Notes: a model not told the origin generated them from the sequence alone. A DNA stretch of 64,000 bases from UJ101 sp047975265 (GCA_047975265.1 JBKEDE010000014.1:28103-92102), one strand, 5' to 3'. Counted from the stretch's first letter, positions 53,271 to 62,820 are shown. A program made the numbers and translations.

Positions 53271-54307
53271 TTTTCGTTTGTATCGTTTAAGATTTTATAA
53301 CTGTTGAAGATAAACTCTAATTCTGTCAATAAATCACGTCGGTAAAAAATAGATGGATTATTGGTGTTTCCACTTGAAGAAACAAAAGTAAATCCATCAA
53401 ACATAAAGAGTTTATCTTGTTTTTTATCAATAAGAGTATAATTTACGAAAGCTCCGCCTTTTACATCATTTTTCATACTCCACATACCAGATATTTTGTA
53501 AATTATTATATTCGGAGTGTTTTTAATAATTTCTGAATACAAATAATTGTCCAACAAGTGATGTGTTTCCATATAACTTCCTTCTACATTACTCTTAATA
53601 TATTTTCTTCCGGTTAAATCACGCAATCCAATAATATCTTCTAAAGCAATAGAATCCAGTCCGTATGGTTTTGAAATTATGGTTAGATTAGCACTGCGGT
53701 TTCGGGTTTTATTACTAACATCGTATTGGTAATGAACAAAGTCTTTAGCTTTTTTTACTTTGATATAAGACAATGGTATTCTAAAAAAAATACTCATTTG
53801 ATCTAATTCCGGGTAAGAACCGTGGTATTTTCCGGAGTTTTCGGCAAGCCACATTTTTTCATCATTTTGATGAAATTTTGTGAAAATTTCTGTCTGATTT
53901 TCAATCAAAGTTTTTTCAATAGATTGCAAATTTTCTCCGGAAACGGTTACAACAGTTTGTCCTTGAGCAAAAACATCTTCTTTAGATTCAATGGCTTCTT
54001 TTCCTTTTGAAAGCATGATGTAATTAGGAAAATTTTTATAGCTTTCGGCAACTTTTAAAGTAGTGAATTGACGTATGCTAAATTCCGGTTCAGAAAAAAA
54101 CATACCTTTTCGAGGCTGGATTAAAGAATCCAATACAAAGGCTTTAAAATCGGTATTCCATGTTTTTTCGGAAGCAATCAAAATGATATGATTAAGCGGT
54201 GCTTTGACCTTTAATAAAGGAGATTGTTTTTCGTTTTTAACATCACCACAGGTAATGGCTAAAATACTGAAAAAAACAATTGAAATGAAATTCAGGATTT
54301 TTTTCAT
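53267..54307 (-). CDS. DUF4837 lipoprotein
   Basis: 346 residues. The lipoprotein signal ends ILAITCGD (Cys about 20), followed by a large soluble domain typical of DUF4837, a family restricted to Bacteroidota. FAQGQTVVTVSGENLQSIEKTL and TGRKYIKSNVEGSYMETHHLLDNYLYSEI are recognisable stretches. Role unknown. It is the last gene of the minus-strand envelope operon that begins with the flippase at 61651, after the LysM transglycosylase. Confidence 0.78.
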   Translation of the reverse strand: MKKILNFISIVFFSILAITCGDVKNEKQSPLLKVKAPLNHIILIASEKTWNTDFKAFVLDSLIQPRKGMFFSEPEFSIRQFTTLKVAESYKNFPNYIMLSKGKEAIESKEDVFAQGQTVVTVSGENLQSIEKTLIENQTEIFTKFHQNDEKMWLAENSGKYHGSYPELDQMSIFFRIPLSYIKVKKAKDFVHYQYDVSNKTRNRSANLTIISKPYGLDSIALEDIIGLRDLTGRKYIKSNVEGSYMETHHLLDNYLYSEIIKNTPNIIIYKISGMWSMKNDVKGGAFVNYTLIDKKQDKLFMFDGFTFVSSSGNTNNPSIFYRRDLLTELEFIFNSYKILNDTNEN

Positions 54308-54348
54308 CGATGTGTCTTTTATTAATTAATAACCATAAAATTAAACAG

Positions 54349-56268
54349 TTATTTTTTTTTGATGGATAATTTTTGCCCGATATCTAAATTATCGGATCGT
54401 AAATTATTCCATTTTTTCAAATCAGAAACAGAAACTTTATAACGGTTTGCAATAGAGCTTAATACTTCTCCTTTTTTAACGGTATGAACTGTGTTTTCTC
54501 TTTTAGATGAAGTCAATATACTTTTCGATTTTCCTTTTTGCCCCGGATATATAATTAAAATTTGACCTATTTTTAAAGAATTGGATTTCAGTTTATTCCA
54601 ATTTTTTATATCAGAAATATTTACATTGTATTTGACAGCTAAAATACCCAAAGATTCTCCTTTCTTAACTCTGTGGGTTACTTTTTCTTTTACTACTTTA
54701 TTACTGTAAATAGTCAGCTTTTGTCCAATATATAAATCAGATGATTTTAATTTATTCCATGTTTTAATGTCAGATAGCAAAACATTATATTTAGTCGCTA
54801 TTTGGATTAAAGTCTCCCCTTTTTTAACAATGTAATATTGCTTTTTAGCTTTAGGAATAGGGGTGGTTTTTTTCTTTTCGGGTTCTTTTTTCTCTATTGT
54901 TTTTGAAGTTGTACCGGAGTTCTTTTCTTTTGTGATAAATTTTTTAATTTTTGTATGAATGGTTAATTCTTGTCCTTGATAAACAGTAGAGTCCGATAAA
55001 TTATTCCACGTCATGATATCTGAAATATTTACACCGTATTGTTTGGCTATGGCAGTGATGCTTTCGTTTTCTTTTACTTGATATTTGCGTGTAACGTCTT
55101 CTAAGGTAAAACTTCCTGATTCATCGGTTTTATCAGTAGAAGAGGGTTTTTCAAAAAGTTGTTCCTTCGCTTTTTCTTCTTGTGCAATTATTAGATAAAT
55201 AGATTTTTCTTGACTGACGAATTTACTAATATCTTTTTGAGGCAATCGCAAAGAATATTGTTTATCATATCTTCTCGGGATATAATTATTTTTGTATTGC
55301 GGATTTAAAAATTCTATTTTTTCAAAAGGAACTCCTATAAATCGTGAAATTTGGGCAAAAGATAATTTATTTTTAATCAAAACGGTATCGGTTTCATAAA
55401 AAGAAACGTCTAAACGGTTGGGTTTTAAATTATGCTCTTTGGCATATTCAAACAAATAAGTCATAGCGATAAATGAAGGAATATATCCTTGTGTTTCGCG
55501 AGGTAAATAACGGCGAATGTTCCAATAATTTTTATAACCTCCTGATCTTTTGATAGCTTTATTTACATTCCCGGCTCCTGAATTATAAGCTGCCAGTACC
55601 AAATCCCAATCTCCATAAATTTTATAATGACGTTCTAAATATTGACATGCTGCTTCTGTAGACTTTAAAGGATCCATGCGTTCATCTACATAAGAATTAA
55701 TCTCTAAGTTATATAGTTTTCCGGTGGAATGAATGAATTGCCACACTCCTACAGCACCTTTATGTGAACCTGCTCTTGGATTTAAAGTGGACTCTACAAT
55801 AGCTAAGTATTTGATTTCTATTGGAATATTGTATTTAGCCAATTTGTCTTCAAATAAAGGGAAGTAATATTCTGCCAATCCCATTACTTTGCCCATCCAA
55901 GGTCCCATTTTTAAATATTTTTGAACATAAGCTTCTACTACTTCATTATATTCAATTTCTAAAGGCGTTTTATTATTCAATTTTTCCAATCTGTATTTTA
56001 ATACAGTGGGATCGACGGTTTTAATGACTTCAGCATCATTACTTGCATAATTGTTGTAAAGTAATGTTTGGTTTAAACGTTCCGACCATTGAGCGTTTAT
56101 ACCTTCCAAATATTGCTTATCGGCATTTGATAAATAGATACGATTTTCTTTTTCACTTTCAATGGATAAAGGAGGTGATACTCTGTTTTTTCCGGTAGGA
56201 ACGTTAGGAACCTGAGCTAAAAAAACAGCAGAACATATAAGGCATAGGTATAAAATCGTTCTTTTCAT
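54349..56268 (-). CDS. Lytic transglycosylase with four LysM repeats (MltD-like)
   Basis: 639 residues. The signal peptide MKRTILYLCLICSAVFLAQ begins at the ATG at 56268; the frame is open eight codons further up, which would precede the signal. An SLT/MltD-type transglycosylase domain (about 125-290) has the catalytic Glu in ESTLNPRAGSHKGAVGVWQF. After a linker come four LysM peptidoglycan-binding repeats (starting about residues 395, 480, 535 and 590), each with the KxGExLxxIAxxYxVxxxDLxxWN pattern. Cleaves glycan strands in the periplasm. Sits in an operon with EnvC and TatA. Confidence 0.9.
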   Translation of the reverse strand: MKRTILYLCLICSAVFLAQVPNVPTGKNRVSPPLSIESEKENRIYLSNADKQYLEGINAQWSERLNQTLLYNNYASNDAEVIKTVDPTVLKYRLEKLNNKTPLEIEYNEVVEAYVQKYLKMGPWMGKVMGLAEYYFPLFEDKLAKYNIPIEIKYLAIVESTLNPRAGSHKGAVGVWQFIHSTGKLYNLEINSYVDERMDPLKSTEAACQYLERHYKIYGDWDLVLAAYNSGAGNVNKAIKRSGGYKNYWNIRRYLPRETQGYIPSFIAMTYLFEYAKEHNLKPNRLDVSFYETDTVLIKNKLSFAQISRFIGVPFEKIEFLNPQYKNNYIPRRYDKQYSLRLPQKDISKFVSQEKSIYLIIAQEEKAKEQLFEKPSSTDKTDESGSFTLEDVTRKYQVKENESITAIAKQYGVNISDIMTWNNLSDSTVYQGQELTIHTKIKKFITKEKNSGTTSKTIEKKEPEKKKTTPIPKAKKQYYIVKKGETLIQIATKYNVLLSDIKTWNKLKSSDLYIGQKLTIYSNKVVKEKVTHRVKKGESLGILAVKYNVNISDIKNWNKLKSNSLKIGQILIIYPGQKGKSKSILTSSKRENTVHTVKKGEVLSSIANRYKVSVSDLKKWNNLRSDNLDIGQKLSIKKK

Positions 56269-56343
56269 AAATTGAGTAGTAATGAGGAACAATAAAGTAT
56301 TCCTTAATAATCGGAATGCAATTAGTTATCGTAATTATTAGTA

Positions 56344-56538
56344 TTATTCAGCTTTTTTTTCTTCTACTTTTTCTTGTTCTTCCTCTTCTTTAGTAGCTTT
56401 TTTAAATTCTTTAATACCTGAACCTAATCCTTTCATTAATTCAGGAATTTTTCTACCACCAAATAATAATAACACGATAATAGCAATGATTAAAATTTCT
56501 TGACCTCCAAACCAGCCTAATATAGTTAATGTTTCCAT
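56344..56538 (-). CDS. tatA: Sec-independent protein translocase TatA/TatE
   Basis: 64-residue pore-forming component of the twin-arginine translocon. One N-terminal transmembrane helix (EILIIAIIVLLLFGG), the FGGRKIPELMKGLGSGIKEFKKA amphipathic helix diagnostic of TatA, and an acidic Lys/Glu-rich tail. tatC and tatB are not in the window. A consensus -7 element (TACCTTTG, minus, 56574-56581) lies 35 bases upstream, so it may have its own promoter inside the operon. Confidence 0.95.
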   Translation of the reverse strand: METLTILGWFGGQEILIIAIIVLLLFGGRKIPELMKGLGSGIKEFKKATKEEEEQEKVEEKKAE

Positions 56539-56573
56539 TTTTTTTAAATAAAATTATTCTTTACAAAGGTATG

Positions 56574-56581
56574 TATTTTTG
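56574..56581 (-). promoter_or_regulatory. -7 promoter element (minus) upstream of tatA
   Basis: TACCTTTG on the minus strand, an exact TAnnTTTG match, 35 bases before the tatA ATG. Confidence 0.45.
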
Positions 56582-56582
56582 T

Positions 56583-57893
56583 CTAATTGTGAATCCAATA
56601 AGTAGGATTTTGTTTAGATGAATTTTTCCATATCTGAAAATTCAAAGTTGTTTTACCTGTTTTTGAATCAGTATAGACTTTTCCTAAAGATTGTTTTGTT
56701 GTTATTTTTTGCCCTTTACTAACGTAGATTTCTTCCAAATTATTGTAAACAGAAAAATAATTACCATGCTGAACTAAAATGGCTTTATTCCCACCCGGAA
56801 TGGATATAATAGCGGAAACTTTTCCACTAAAAACAGCTCTGGAGGAAGCTCCTTTATTGGTGTCTATGTCAATTCCATTATTATTAACATAAATGTTTTT
56901 AAACCCGGGATATTGCTGTTTCCCAAAACCTTGTGTAATACGTCCTTTTTCAACAGGCCAGGGTAATTTTCCTTTGTTTGCTACAAAGTTAGAAGCCAAT
57001 ACCCGAGCTTCTTTGGTTAAAGGTATTTCAGCTGTTTTGGAAGGAGTTTTTGATTTAGGAGTAAATTTTTTACCTTCTTTTTTTGCTTTTTCACGTGCTA
57101 GTCTAGCTTCGCGTTCTGCTTTTTCGCGTGCTAAACGTGCTTCACGAGCTGCTTTTTCACGAGCAATTCGAATTTCTTCTTTTATAATAGCCTCTATTTG
57201 ATTCTGTACTTTTCGAGAGCGAATCTCTTTTACTTTTATTTGTGCTATAATTTCATTTTTTTTACTATCTAATTTCACCAATAATTGTTGTTGCTCCTTT
57301 TTCTCACTGTTTACTTTTTCTTTTTCTTTTTTTTGTTCTGCCAAAAGTGTTTCTTTTTCTTTTTTGTTTTGTTCTAAAACGGTAATGTTTTCTTGAATAA
57401 CAATCTCTTTTTCATTGATTTCGTTTACTTGTTTTTTTCGATAATTACCGTATGTTTTAATATACTGGAAACGGCGATACATTTGAGAAAAATTATCTGC
57501 AGAAAGAATAAAAAGCAACGGATTGGTTTCGTTTCTTCTTTTATAAGAATTGATTAAAACTTGTTTGTATTGTTTTTTTAATTGATCTATTTCGTTTTTT
57601 AGTTGCTGAACTTCATTTTGTTTTTCTTGAATTTCAGTTTGTAAAATATTTTTTTCTTGAGCAATATTTTGAATTATTTTTTCACGAGCTTTTATTTTTT
57701 GTTCCAAATCCTGAACATAATCTAAAAGTGTAGAAGCTTCTTTTTTGTTTTGACTTAACTTAGAATTCAAACTTTTAATTTCCGAACGTAATTTTTTATT
57801 CTCAGCCTGTAATTTTACTTTCTTGTTTTGGGCAAGCAAAAAACCGGATAAGAACAAGGTTATAACAAAACTAAGTCGAAAAAAATGCTTCAT
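56583..57893 (-). CDS. EnvC-like murein hydrolase activator
   Basis: 436 residues from ATG 57893 (a TTG one codon upstream is less likely). Signal peptide, then a long coiled coil (about 20-280) with a Lys/Glu/Arg-rich repeat stretch (AREKAAREARLAREKAEREA). A C-terminal LytM/M23 domain follows (about 300-436). The zinc ligands are degraded: the first HxxxD position reads NGIDID without the His, and the last HxH is replaced by NFQIW, so it should be catalytically inactive like E. coli EnvC. It would activate septal amidases under control of FtsEX (ftsE lies at 28990). ATG overlaps the stop of DUF4292 by one base. Confidence 0.88.
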   Translation of the reverse strand: MKHFFRLSFVITLFLSGFLLAQNKKVKLQAENKKLRSEIKSLNSKLSQNKKEASTLLDYVQDLEQKIKAREKIIQNIAQEKNILQTEIQEKQNEVQQLKNEIDQLKKQYKQVLINSYKRRNETNPLLFILSADNFSQMYRRFQYIKTYGNYRKKQVNEINEKEIVIQENITVLEQNKKEKETLLAEQKKEKEKVNSEKKEQQQLLVKLDSKKNEIIAQIKVKEIRSRKVQNQIEAIIKEEIRIAREKAAREARLAREKAEREARLAREKAKKEGKKFTPKSKTPSKTAEIPLTKEARVLASNFVANKGKLPWPVEKGRITQGFGKQQYPGFKNIYVNNNGIDIDTNKGASSRAVFSGKVSAIISIPGGNKAILVQHGNYFSVYNNLEEIYVSKGQKITTKQSLGKVYTDSKTGKTTLNFQIWKNSSKQNPTYWIHN

Positions 57894-58696
57894 CAAAAAT
57901 CAATTTTCTTATAATGAGTAGGTAATGTAAACGGTGTTTGAATGGAAGTATTGGTTTTAATGGATTTATGCTCTAAATTTATCTCAATATTTTTCTTATC
58001 AAATACTTTAATGAGCATTTGTTTAGGAAAATACTGATTTCCTACTAAAATAAAATCAGCATAAGAAACTTCTATTTTGGTGTTTGTATCCGGCTTTGTA
58101 AATGATTGCCGGGTTACTAAAAAATGTTGGTTTAATTCAATCGTTCGGGTTACATCTGTTTTTGATTTTTCTTTCATTAAAGCATCGTTATTTTTATAAG
58201 TAAAAACATATCCCGTAGCTGATTTTTCAAAATTATACTCTTGGGTATTTAATGAAAAAAGCGGACGTCCTGTTAGAAGCGATTCTATTTGTTCGAATTC
58301 CAAATCTTTCAATTGGATTTTTTCTTCGATAAAGGAATAGTCGGAGTCAAAATATACTTTTTCGGGCAATTTAGCATAACCTTTAGCACCGTTTGGTGTA
58401 ATGACAGCACGCCCTAAAGGAACAATCATAGAGGCATTTGCCCAAATTAATTGATTGTTTCGGATGTTAGTTTGGATACTTACTTTAGGTAAACTATTTC
58501 CATCTTTTATATACTGTAAACGACTGTTAAACACTATAGTAGAGTCTTGAATGTACGTTTTTTGAACTTGATCCAAAACAGCTGTGAAATTGGTTATATT
58601 TTCAGAAAGATCTTTTTTTTCTGTTATTTTTTTCTGTGTTCCGCAGCTTATAAAAAGTGCTGTAACAAGAAAGGTATAAATTATTTTATTAGTCAT
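57893..58696 (-). CDS. DUF4292 lipoprotein
   Basis: 267 residues. Lipoprotein signal MTNKIIYTFLVTALFISCG (Cys about 18). The soluble domain resembles LolA/LolB-type beta barrels; DUF4292 is a Bacteroidota family often placed beside EnvC. Segments such as ITPNGAKGYAKLPEKVYFDSDYSFIEE and LLTGRPLF are typical. A lipid- or lipoprotein-carrier role is possible but unproven. Overlaps the next gene (58689) by eight bases and envC by one base. Confidence 0.8.
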   Translation of the reverse strand: MTNKIIYTFLVTALFISCGTQKKITEKKDLSENITNFTAVLDQVQKTYIQDSTIVFNSRLQYIKDGNSLPKVSIQTNIRNNQLIWANASMIVPLGRAVITPNGAKGYAKLPEKVYFDSDYSFIEEKIQLKDLEFEQIESLLTGRPLFSLNTQEYNFEKSATGYVFTYKNNDALMKEKSKTDVTRTIELNQHFLVTRQSFTKPDTNTKIEVSYADFILVGNQYFPKQMLIKVFDKKNIEINLEHKSIKTNTSIQTPFTLPTHYKKIDF

Positions 58697-59708
58697 TTTC
58701 TTTAAAATCTAAGACCGAATAATCTCCTAAACTTACATTTCGGGCAACTCCAACATAGGTAGCACTATTTCCAATCATGGCTTTGGTTAAGTTGGCATTG
58801 GTAATAATGGTGTCTTTTTGAATTAAAGATTCAGTAATGTTACAATCTTCAATACGGGTTCTTTTTCCTACGGAAACGTAAGGGCCTATTTTAGAGTTTT
58901 TTATAACAGCTCCCTCTCCAATGTAACACGGCGGAATAATCAAAGTGTCTTCTATGGTGGCAGACTCATCAATAAGCTGTTCAACGCCGTTTTTTAGTTT
59001 TAAAATTTTTGAATTGGTTTCAATCGTTACATTTTTATTTCCACAATCCATCCACTCATTTACTTTTCCGGGAATAAATTTAGCTCCTTTTTCTTTTAAG
59101 TTTTCTAAGGCATTGGTTAATTGATACTCTCCATTTTCGGTAATTTTATTGTCAAGTAGGTATTGTATTTCTTTTTTTAAAGCATTACCGTCTTTAAAAT
59201 AATAAATTCCAATGATTGCCAAATCTGAAACAGGTACTTTGGGTTTTTCAACCAATTCGGTAATAAAACCGTTTTTATCTAGTTTTACTACACCAAAAGC
59301 ACTCGGATCTTCTACCTGTTTTACCCAAATAACACCGTCTGATTTTGTTTCGATTTTAAAATCAGCTGTAAACAAAGTGTCTGCAAAGGCAATTACAATA
59401 GGTCCTTCAAGAGAATTTTTGGCACAATAAATAGCATGTGCTGTTCCTAAAGGATATTCTTGCTGATAAATAGTTCCTTTTGCACCTAAGCTTTCTGCAA
59501 TATTAATTAAATCTTTTTCTACTTCTTTTCCAAAATCTCCGATGATAAAAGCTATTTCATCTACTTTTTCGTTAAGAACTTCTGTAATATCTTCAACCAA
59601 ACGCTGTACGATAGGCTTTCCCGCAATAGGAATCAAAGGCTTTGGAACAGTTAATGTATGGGGACGAAGTCTGGAACCACGTCCTGCCATTGGAACAATA
59701 ATTTTCAT
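58689..59708 (-). CDS. Sugar nucleotidyltransferase with left-handed beta-helix domain
   Basis: 339 residues. N-terminal NTP_transferase domain (MKIIVPMAGRGSRLRPHTLTVPKPLIPIAGKPIVQRL, giving the GxGxRLxPxT signature and the KP sugar-phosphate motif), and a C-terminal hexapeptide beta-helix (about 245-325). Activates a sugar phosphate (glucose-1-P or mannose-1-P types) for cell-surface glycans; the exact sugar and nucleotide cannot be fixed. Part of the envelope operon downstream of dut and the flippase. Confidence 0.85.
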   Translation of the reverse strand: MKIIVPMAGRGSRLRPHTLTVPKPLIPIAGKPIVQRLVEDITEVLNEKVDEIAFIIGDFGKEVEKDLINIAESLGAKGTIYQQEYPLGTAHAIYCAKNSLEGPIVIAFADTLFTADFKIETKSDGVIWVKQVEDPSAFGVVKLDKNGFITELVEKPKVPVSDLAIIGIYYFKDGNALKKEIQYLLDNKITENGEYQLTNALENLKEKGAKFIPGKVNEWMDCGNKNVTIETNSKILKLKNGVEQLIDESATIEDTLIIPPCYIGEGAVIKNSKIGPYVSVGKRTRIEDCNITESLIQKDTIITNANLTKAMIGNSATYVGVARNVSLGDYSVLDFKEND

Positions 59709-59795
59709 TTTGTAATAAACTGTATTTTACTTAAGTTAGACATTATTTAAAAAAGAGTTTTTCAATTAAAAAATAAATCTTTTAAAATCGATAGG

Positions 59796-60227
59796 TTAAA
59801 GACCTGTGCTTCCAAATCCTCCTGTGCCTCTTTGGGTTTCATCTAAATTAGAAACTTCTTGCCATTCGGCACGTTCATGTTTGGCAATAATCATTTGAGC
59901 AATACGCATTCCATTTGATATGACAAACTCTTCATTAGAAATGTTAGCAAGAATCACACCAATTTCACCACGATAGTCAGCATCAATGGTTCCGGGAGAA
60001 TTTAAGCAAGTAATTCCTTTTTTTAAGGCCAACCCACTTCGTGGTCGGACTTGAGCTTCAAAACCTATGGGAATAGCCATAAATAATCCTGTTGGAATTA
60101 ATTTCCTTTCCAAAGGTTTTAATACAACGTCTTCGTTTATATTTGCTCGCAAATCCATTCCTGCAGAGGCGATGGTTTCATACGAAGGCAAATCGTGTTG
60201 GGATTTATTGATGATATTAATTTTCAT
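59796..60227 (-). CDS. dut: dUTP pyrophosphatase
   Basis: Hydrolyses dUTP to dUMP, preventing uracil in DNA. 143 residues, homotrimeric family. Motifs: AGMDLRANI (motif 1), RPRSGLALKKG (motif 2), GTIDADYRGEIGV (motif 3 with the catalytic Asp), RIAQMII (motif 4) and the C-terminal RGTGGFGSTGL (motif 5). Overlaps the flippase gene by four bases, so it is coupled to it. Confidence 0.97.
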   Translation of the reverse strand: MKINIINKSQHDLPSYETIASAGMDLRANINEDVVLKPLERKLIPTGLFMAIPIGFEAQVRPRSGLALKKGITCLNSPGTIDADYRGEIGVILANISNEEFVISNGMRIAQMIIAKHERAEWQEVSNLDETQRGTGGFGSTGL

Positions 60228-61651
60228 TTTTGTCTTTTACTGAATGATTTAATCGTTTTAAATTCTACCAAAAATATAACGATTAAATAGATTATCAAAA
60301 TTATATTGTTGAGGATTAGTCCTAAATTATAATAAAATAAAAGAAAAACAATGCTTGAGGTAAAAAATAAATACCCTAAAATTTTAATTAAATCATAAGG
60401 AATGGGGTTTACTTTTCTACTAAATAAATAGGATAAAATCAACATGATAGAATATGCTATCAACGTTGCCCAAGCAGCAATTATAAAGTTTTGTGTTTGA
60501 GTTAAAATAACGACATTTCCAATGATTGTAACGGCGACACCCACCAAAGAAAAATACATCCCGTAATAGGTTTTGTCAACCACTTTGTACCAAATGGAAA
60601 TGTTTCGGTAAATTCCTAAAATTAAATTAGCCAGCAAAATAATCGGAACAATTGAAATAGCGGTAAAATATTCATTTTGAGCAATTATCAATTTTTTTAG
60701 CCAGTTTAGGTTTGCCATAACACTCATGTAAACCATACATCCTAAAATGGTATAGATTGTTATAGCTTTAGCATAAATTTGATTTTGATTTTTGGTACCC
60801 ATTTGTTTAAAAAAGAAAGGTTCTATACCTAAGCGGAAAGCCATTTCATAAAGCATAATAAAAACCCCTAATTTATAACAGGCAGCATAAGCTCCCGTAA
60901 CTTCTTCTCCAAGAGCTGATTTCATGAAAAATTTATCAAAGGTTTCGTTCAAAGCATAGGCTATTGAGGCAATGGCGATGGGAGCTCCAAATTGAATCAT
61001 TTTTTTTGATAATTTTAAATGAAAAACGCCTTTTTTTAAAATATTTATGAATTCCCAACTCATTAAAAATAAACTCATTAAACTAGCGACTAAGGTTGCT
61101 GTTAAAATTAAACCTCCGTCATCAGTTAAGTTTTTAACGTATTCAAATGAAGGAAAATCAACTGCAAAGAATAATAATAAAACAGAAGTATTCACAATGA
61201 CATTGAATACTTTAAGAAGTGAAAATTGAATGGATTTTTCTTGCAATCGAAGATAGGTATAGCCCAAAGCTAAAAAAGTGTCTGAAGCTACGATAATAAT
61301 GGCAAAAAGAGCATATTCTGAAGGATAATTTCTGAAAGCGGCCAGCTCCCGATGAAAGACCAATCCTAAAACCAAAAATAACAGCACGCCAAATCCAACT
61401 GTATATAAGGCGGTTTTTGTTACAGTATGCTTGTTTTCTTCTTTGGAGGCAAATCTGAAAATAGCTGTTTCAAATCCAAAAGTTAAAACTTGAATCATTA
61501 AAAAATCAAAAATAAAAACATCATTTACATTGGCATAAGCTTCTCTGGGTAATATTTTAGTAAAAAAATAAGTAAAAATTAAATTAATAGCACGTGGTAA
61601 AGCCGTTCCTAAACCGTAAATTATAATATCTTTAATCAGTTTTTTGTACAA
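60224..61651 (-). CDS. Polysaccharide/oligosaccharide flippase (MOP superfamily)
   Basis: 475 residues, about 12-14 transmembrane helices, of the Wzx/RfbX-like polysaccharide-biosynthesis group. The N-terminus (YKKLIKDIIIYGLGTALPRAINLIFTYFFTKIL) and FGAPIAIASIAYALNETFDKFFM match the family. Likely flips lipid-linked glycans, such as O-antigen or peptidoglycan precursors. The start is TTG at 61651, inferred from the conserved N-terminus; its promoter carries the 18-bp inverted repeat at 61670. First gene of the long minus-strand operon. Confidence 0.82.
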   Translation of the reverse strand: MYKKLIKDIIIYGLGTALPRAINLIFTYFFTKILPREAYANVNDVFIFDFLMIQVLTFGFETAIFRFASKEENKHTVTKTALYTVGFGVLLFLVLGLVFHRELAAFRNYPSEYALFAIIIVASDTFLALGYTYLRLQEKSIQFSLLKVFNVIVNTSVLLLFFAVDFPSFEYVKNLTDDGGLILTATLVASLMSLFLMSWEFINILKKGVFHLKLSKKMIQFGAPIAIASIAYALNETFDKFFMKSALGEEVTGAYAACYKLGVFIMLYEMAFRLGIEPFFFKQMGTKNQNQIYAKAITIYTILGCMVYMSVMANLNWLKKLIIAQNEYFTAISIVPIILLANLILGIYRNISIWYKVVDKTYYGMYFSLVGVAVTIIGNVVILTQTQNFIIAAWATLIAYSIMLILSYLFSRKVNPIPYDLIKILGYLFFTSSIVFLLFYYNLGLILNNIILIIYLIVIFLVEFKTIKSFSKRQK

Positions 61652-61669
61652 TATTTTTCAGTTTGATTA

Positions 61670-61687
61670 ATAGTACAAATGTACTAT
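61670..61687. promoter_or_regulatory. Inverted repeat between flippase operon and gpsA
   Basis: ATAGTACA-AA-TGTACTAT, perfect 8-2-8 symmetry, covering the minus-strand -7 element TACATTTG (61676-61683) of the flippase operon. A second GTACA-type palindrome (TTGTACAA, 61644-61651) overlaps the flippase start codon. Confidence 0.4.
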
Positions 61688-61732
61688 ATTTATAAACATA
61701 ATTTTAATGGTCACATTTAAGATAACTTTATT

Positions 61733-61740
61733 TATATTTG
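61733..61740 (+). promoter_or_regulatory. -7 promoter element of gpsA
   Basis: TATATTTG, an exact TAnnTTTG match, five bases before the ATG at 61746; the message should be leaderless. Confidence 0.6.
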
Positions 61741-61745
61741 CTTTT

Positions 61746-62735
61746 ATGAATTCAAAAATCGGGGTTATAGGAAATGGTAGCTGGGCTACTGCTATCGTGA
61801 AAATGTTAACTGAAACGCAAGATGAAGTCTATTGGTGGTTTCGGTCCAGAACTTCTGCTCGATATTTATTGAAAAATGAACATAATCCGAATTATTTGAG
61901 TTCTGTTGAATTTGATTTGGAGATGCTCCATGTTACAACTGAGATTGATGAAATTGTATCTCGATGTGATTATTTAATCTTAGCTGTTCCCTCTATTTAT
62001 GTAACCAATGCGTTAAAAAAACTTACCGTCTCATTAGAGGATAAAATAATTTTTTCTGCTGTTAAAGGAATTGTGCCTGAAGAAAATATGATTGTAGGCG
62101 ATTTTTTACATAAACGATTTAATGTAGATTATCAAAAATTCGGTGTTATTTCAGGACCTTGTCATGCTGAAGAAGTAGCTATGGAACGCTTATCCTACTT
62201 AACCATTGCATCTAAACAAGAAAAAAACGCACAGTTTATAGCAGATGCATTAGCTTCGGACTATATTAAAACAAAAATTTCAGATGATACTTTTGGAACA
62301 GAATACGGTACTATTTTAAAAAATATTTATGCCATTGCAGTAGGAATTGCTCACGGGTTGGGTTATGGAGATAATTTTAAAGCTCTTTTAATGTCAAATG
62401 CCATTCGTGAGATGGAATACATTGTCCAACAAGTTTATCCTATCGACCGTGATATTAAAAATTCTGCTTATTTAGGAGATTTATTAGTTACAGGATATTC
62501 TTTTTTCAGTCGTAACAGAATGTTAGGAAGTATGTTAGGAAAGGGTTACACCGTACGTTCAGCTATTTTGGAGATGAGTATGGTGGCTGAAGGGTATTAT
62601 GCTTCTAAAGGAATCCACAAAATAATAAAAGACAAAAATATCGAAGCACCTATTTCTGAAATGGTTTACCGAATTTTGTATAAAGAAAAAAATCCAAGAC
62701 GTGAATTTGAAAAATTATGCGAATTATTGGATTGA
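61746..62735 (+). CDS. gpsA: Glycerol-3-phosphate dehydrogenase (NAD(P)+)
   Basis: Makes sn-glycerol 3-phosphate for phospholipids from dihydroxyacetone phosphate. 329 residues from the ATG at 61746. The frame is open to 61707, but that start lies upstream of the promoter element and adds a non-conserved hydrophobic tail. NAD motif IGVIGNGSWATAIVKML at residues about 4-20; catalytic Lys regions AVKGI and NIYAIAVGIAHGLGYGDN; NSAYLGDLLVTGYSFFSRNR near the substrate site. Divergent from the flippase operon. Confidence 0.95.
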   Translation: MNSKIGVIGNGSWATAIVKMLTETQDEVYWWFRSRTSARYLLKNEHNPNYLSSVEFDLEMLHVTTEIDEIVSRCDYLILAVPSIYVTNALKKLTVSLEDKIIFSAVKGIVPEENMIVGDFLHKRFNVDYQKFGVISGPCHAEEVAMERLSYLTIASKQEKNAQFIADALASDYIKTKISDDTFGTEYGTILKNIYAIAVGIAHGLGYGDNFKALLMSNAIREMEYIVQQVYPIDRDIKNSAYLGDLLVTGYSFFSRNRMLGSMLGKGYTVRSAILEMSMVAEGYYASKGIHKIIKDKNIEAPISEMVYRILYKEKNPRREFEKLCELLD

Positions 62736-62820
62736 GAGTTTTTCTATTAATAATTTTATCGACTTAGGCATTTTGTAAATATTCTAAAAGGTGCTATTTT
62801 AGGAAATTAATATTTTAGAT

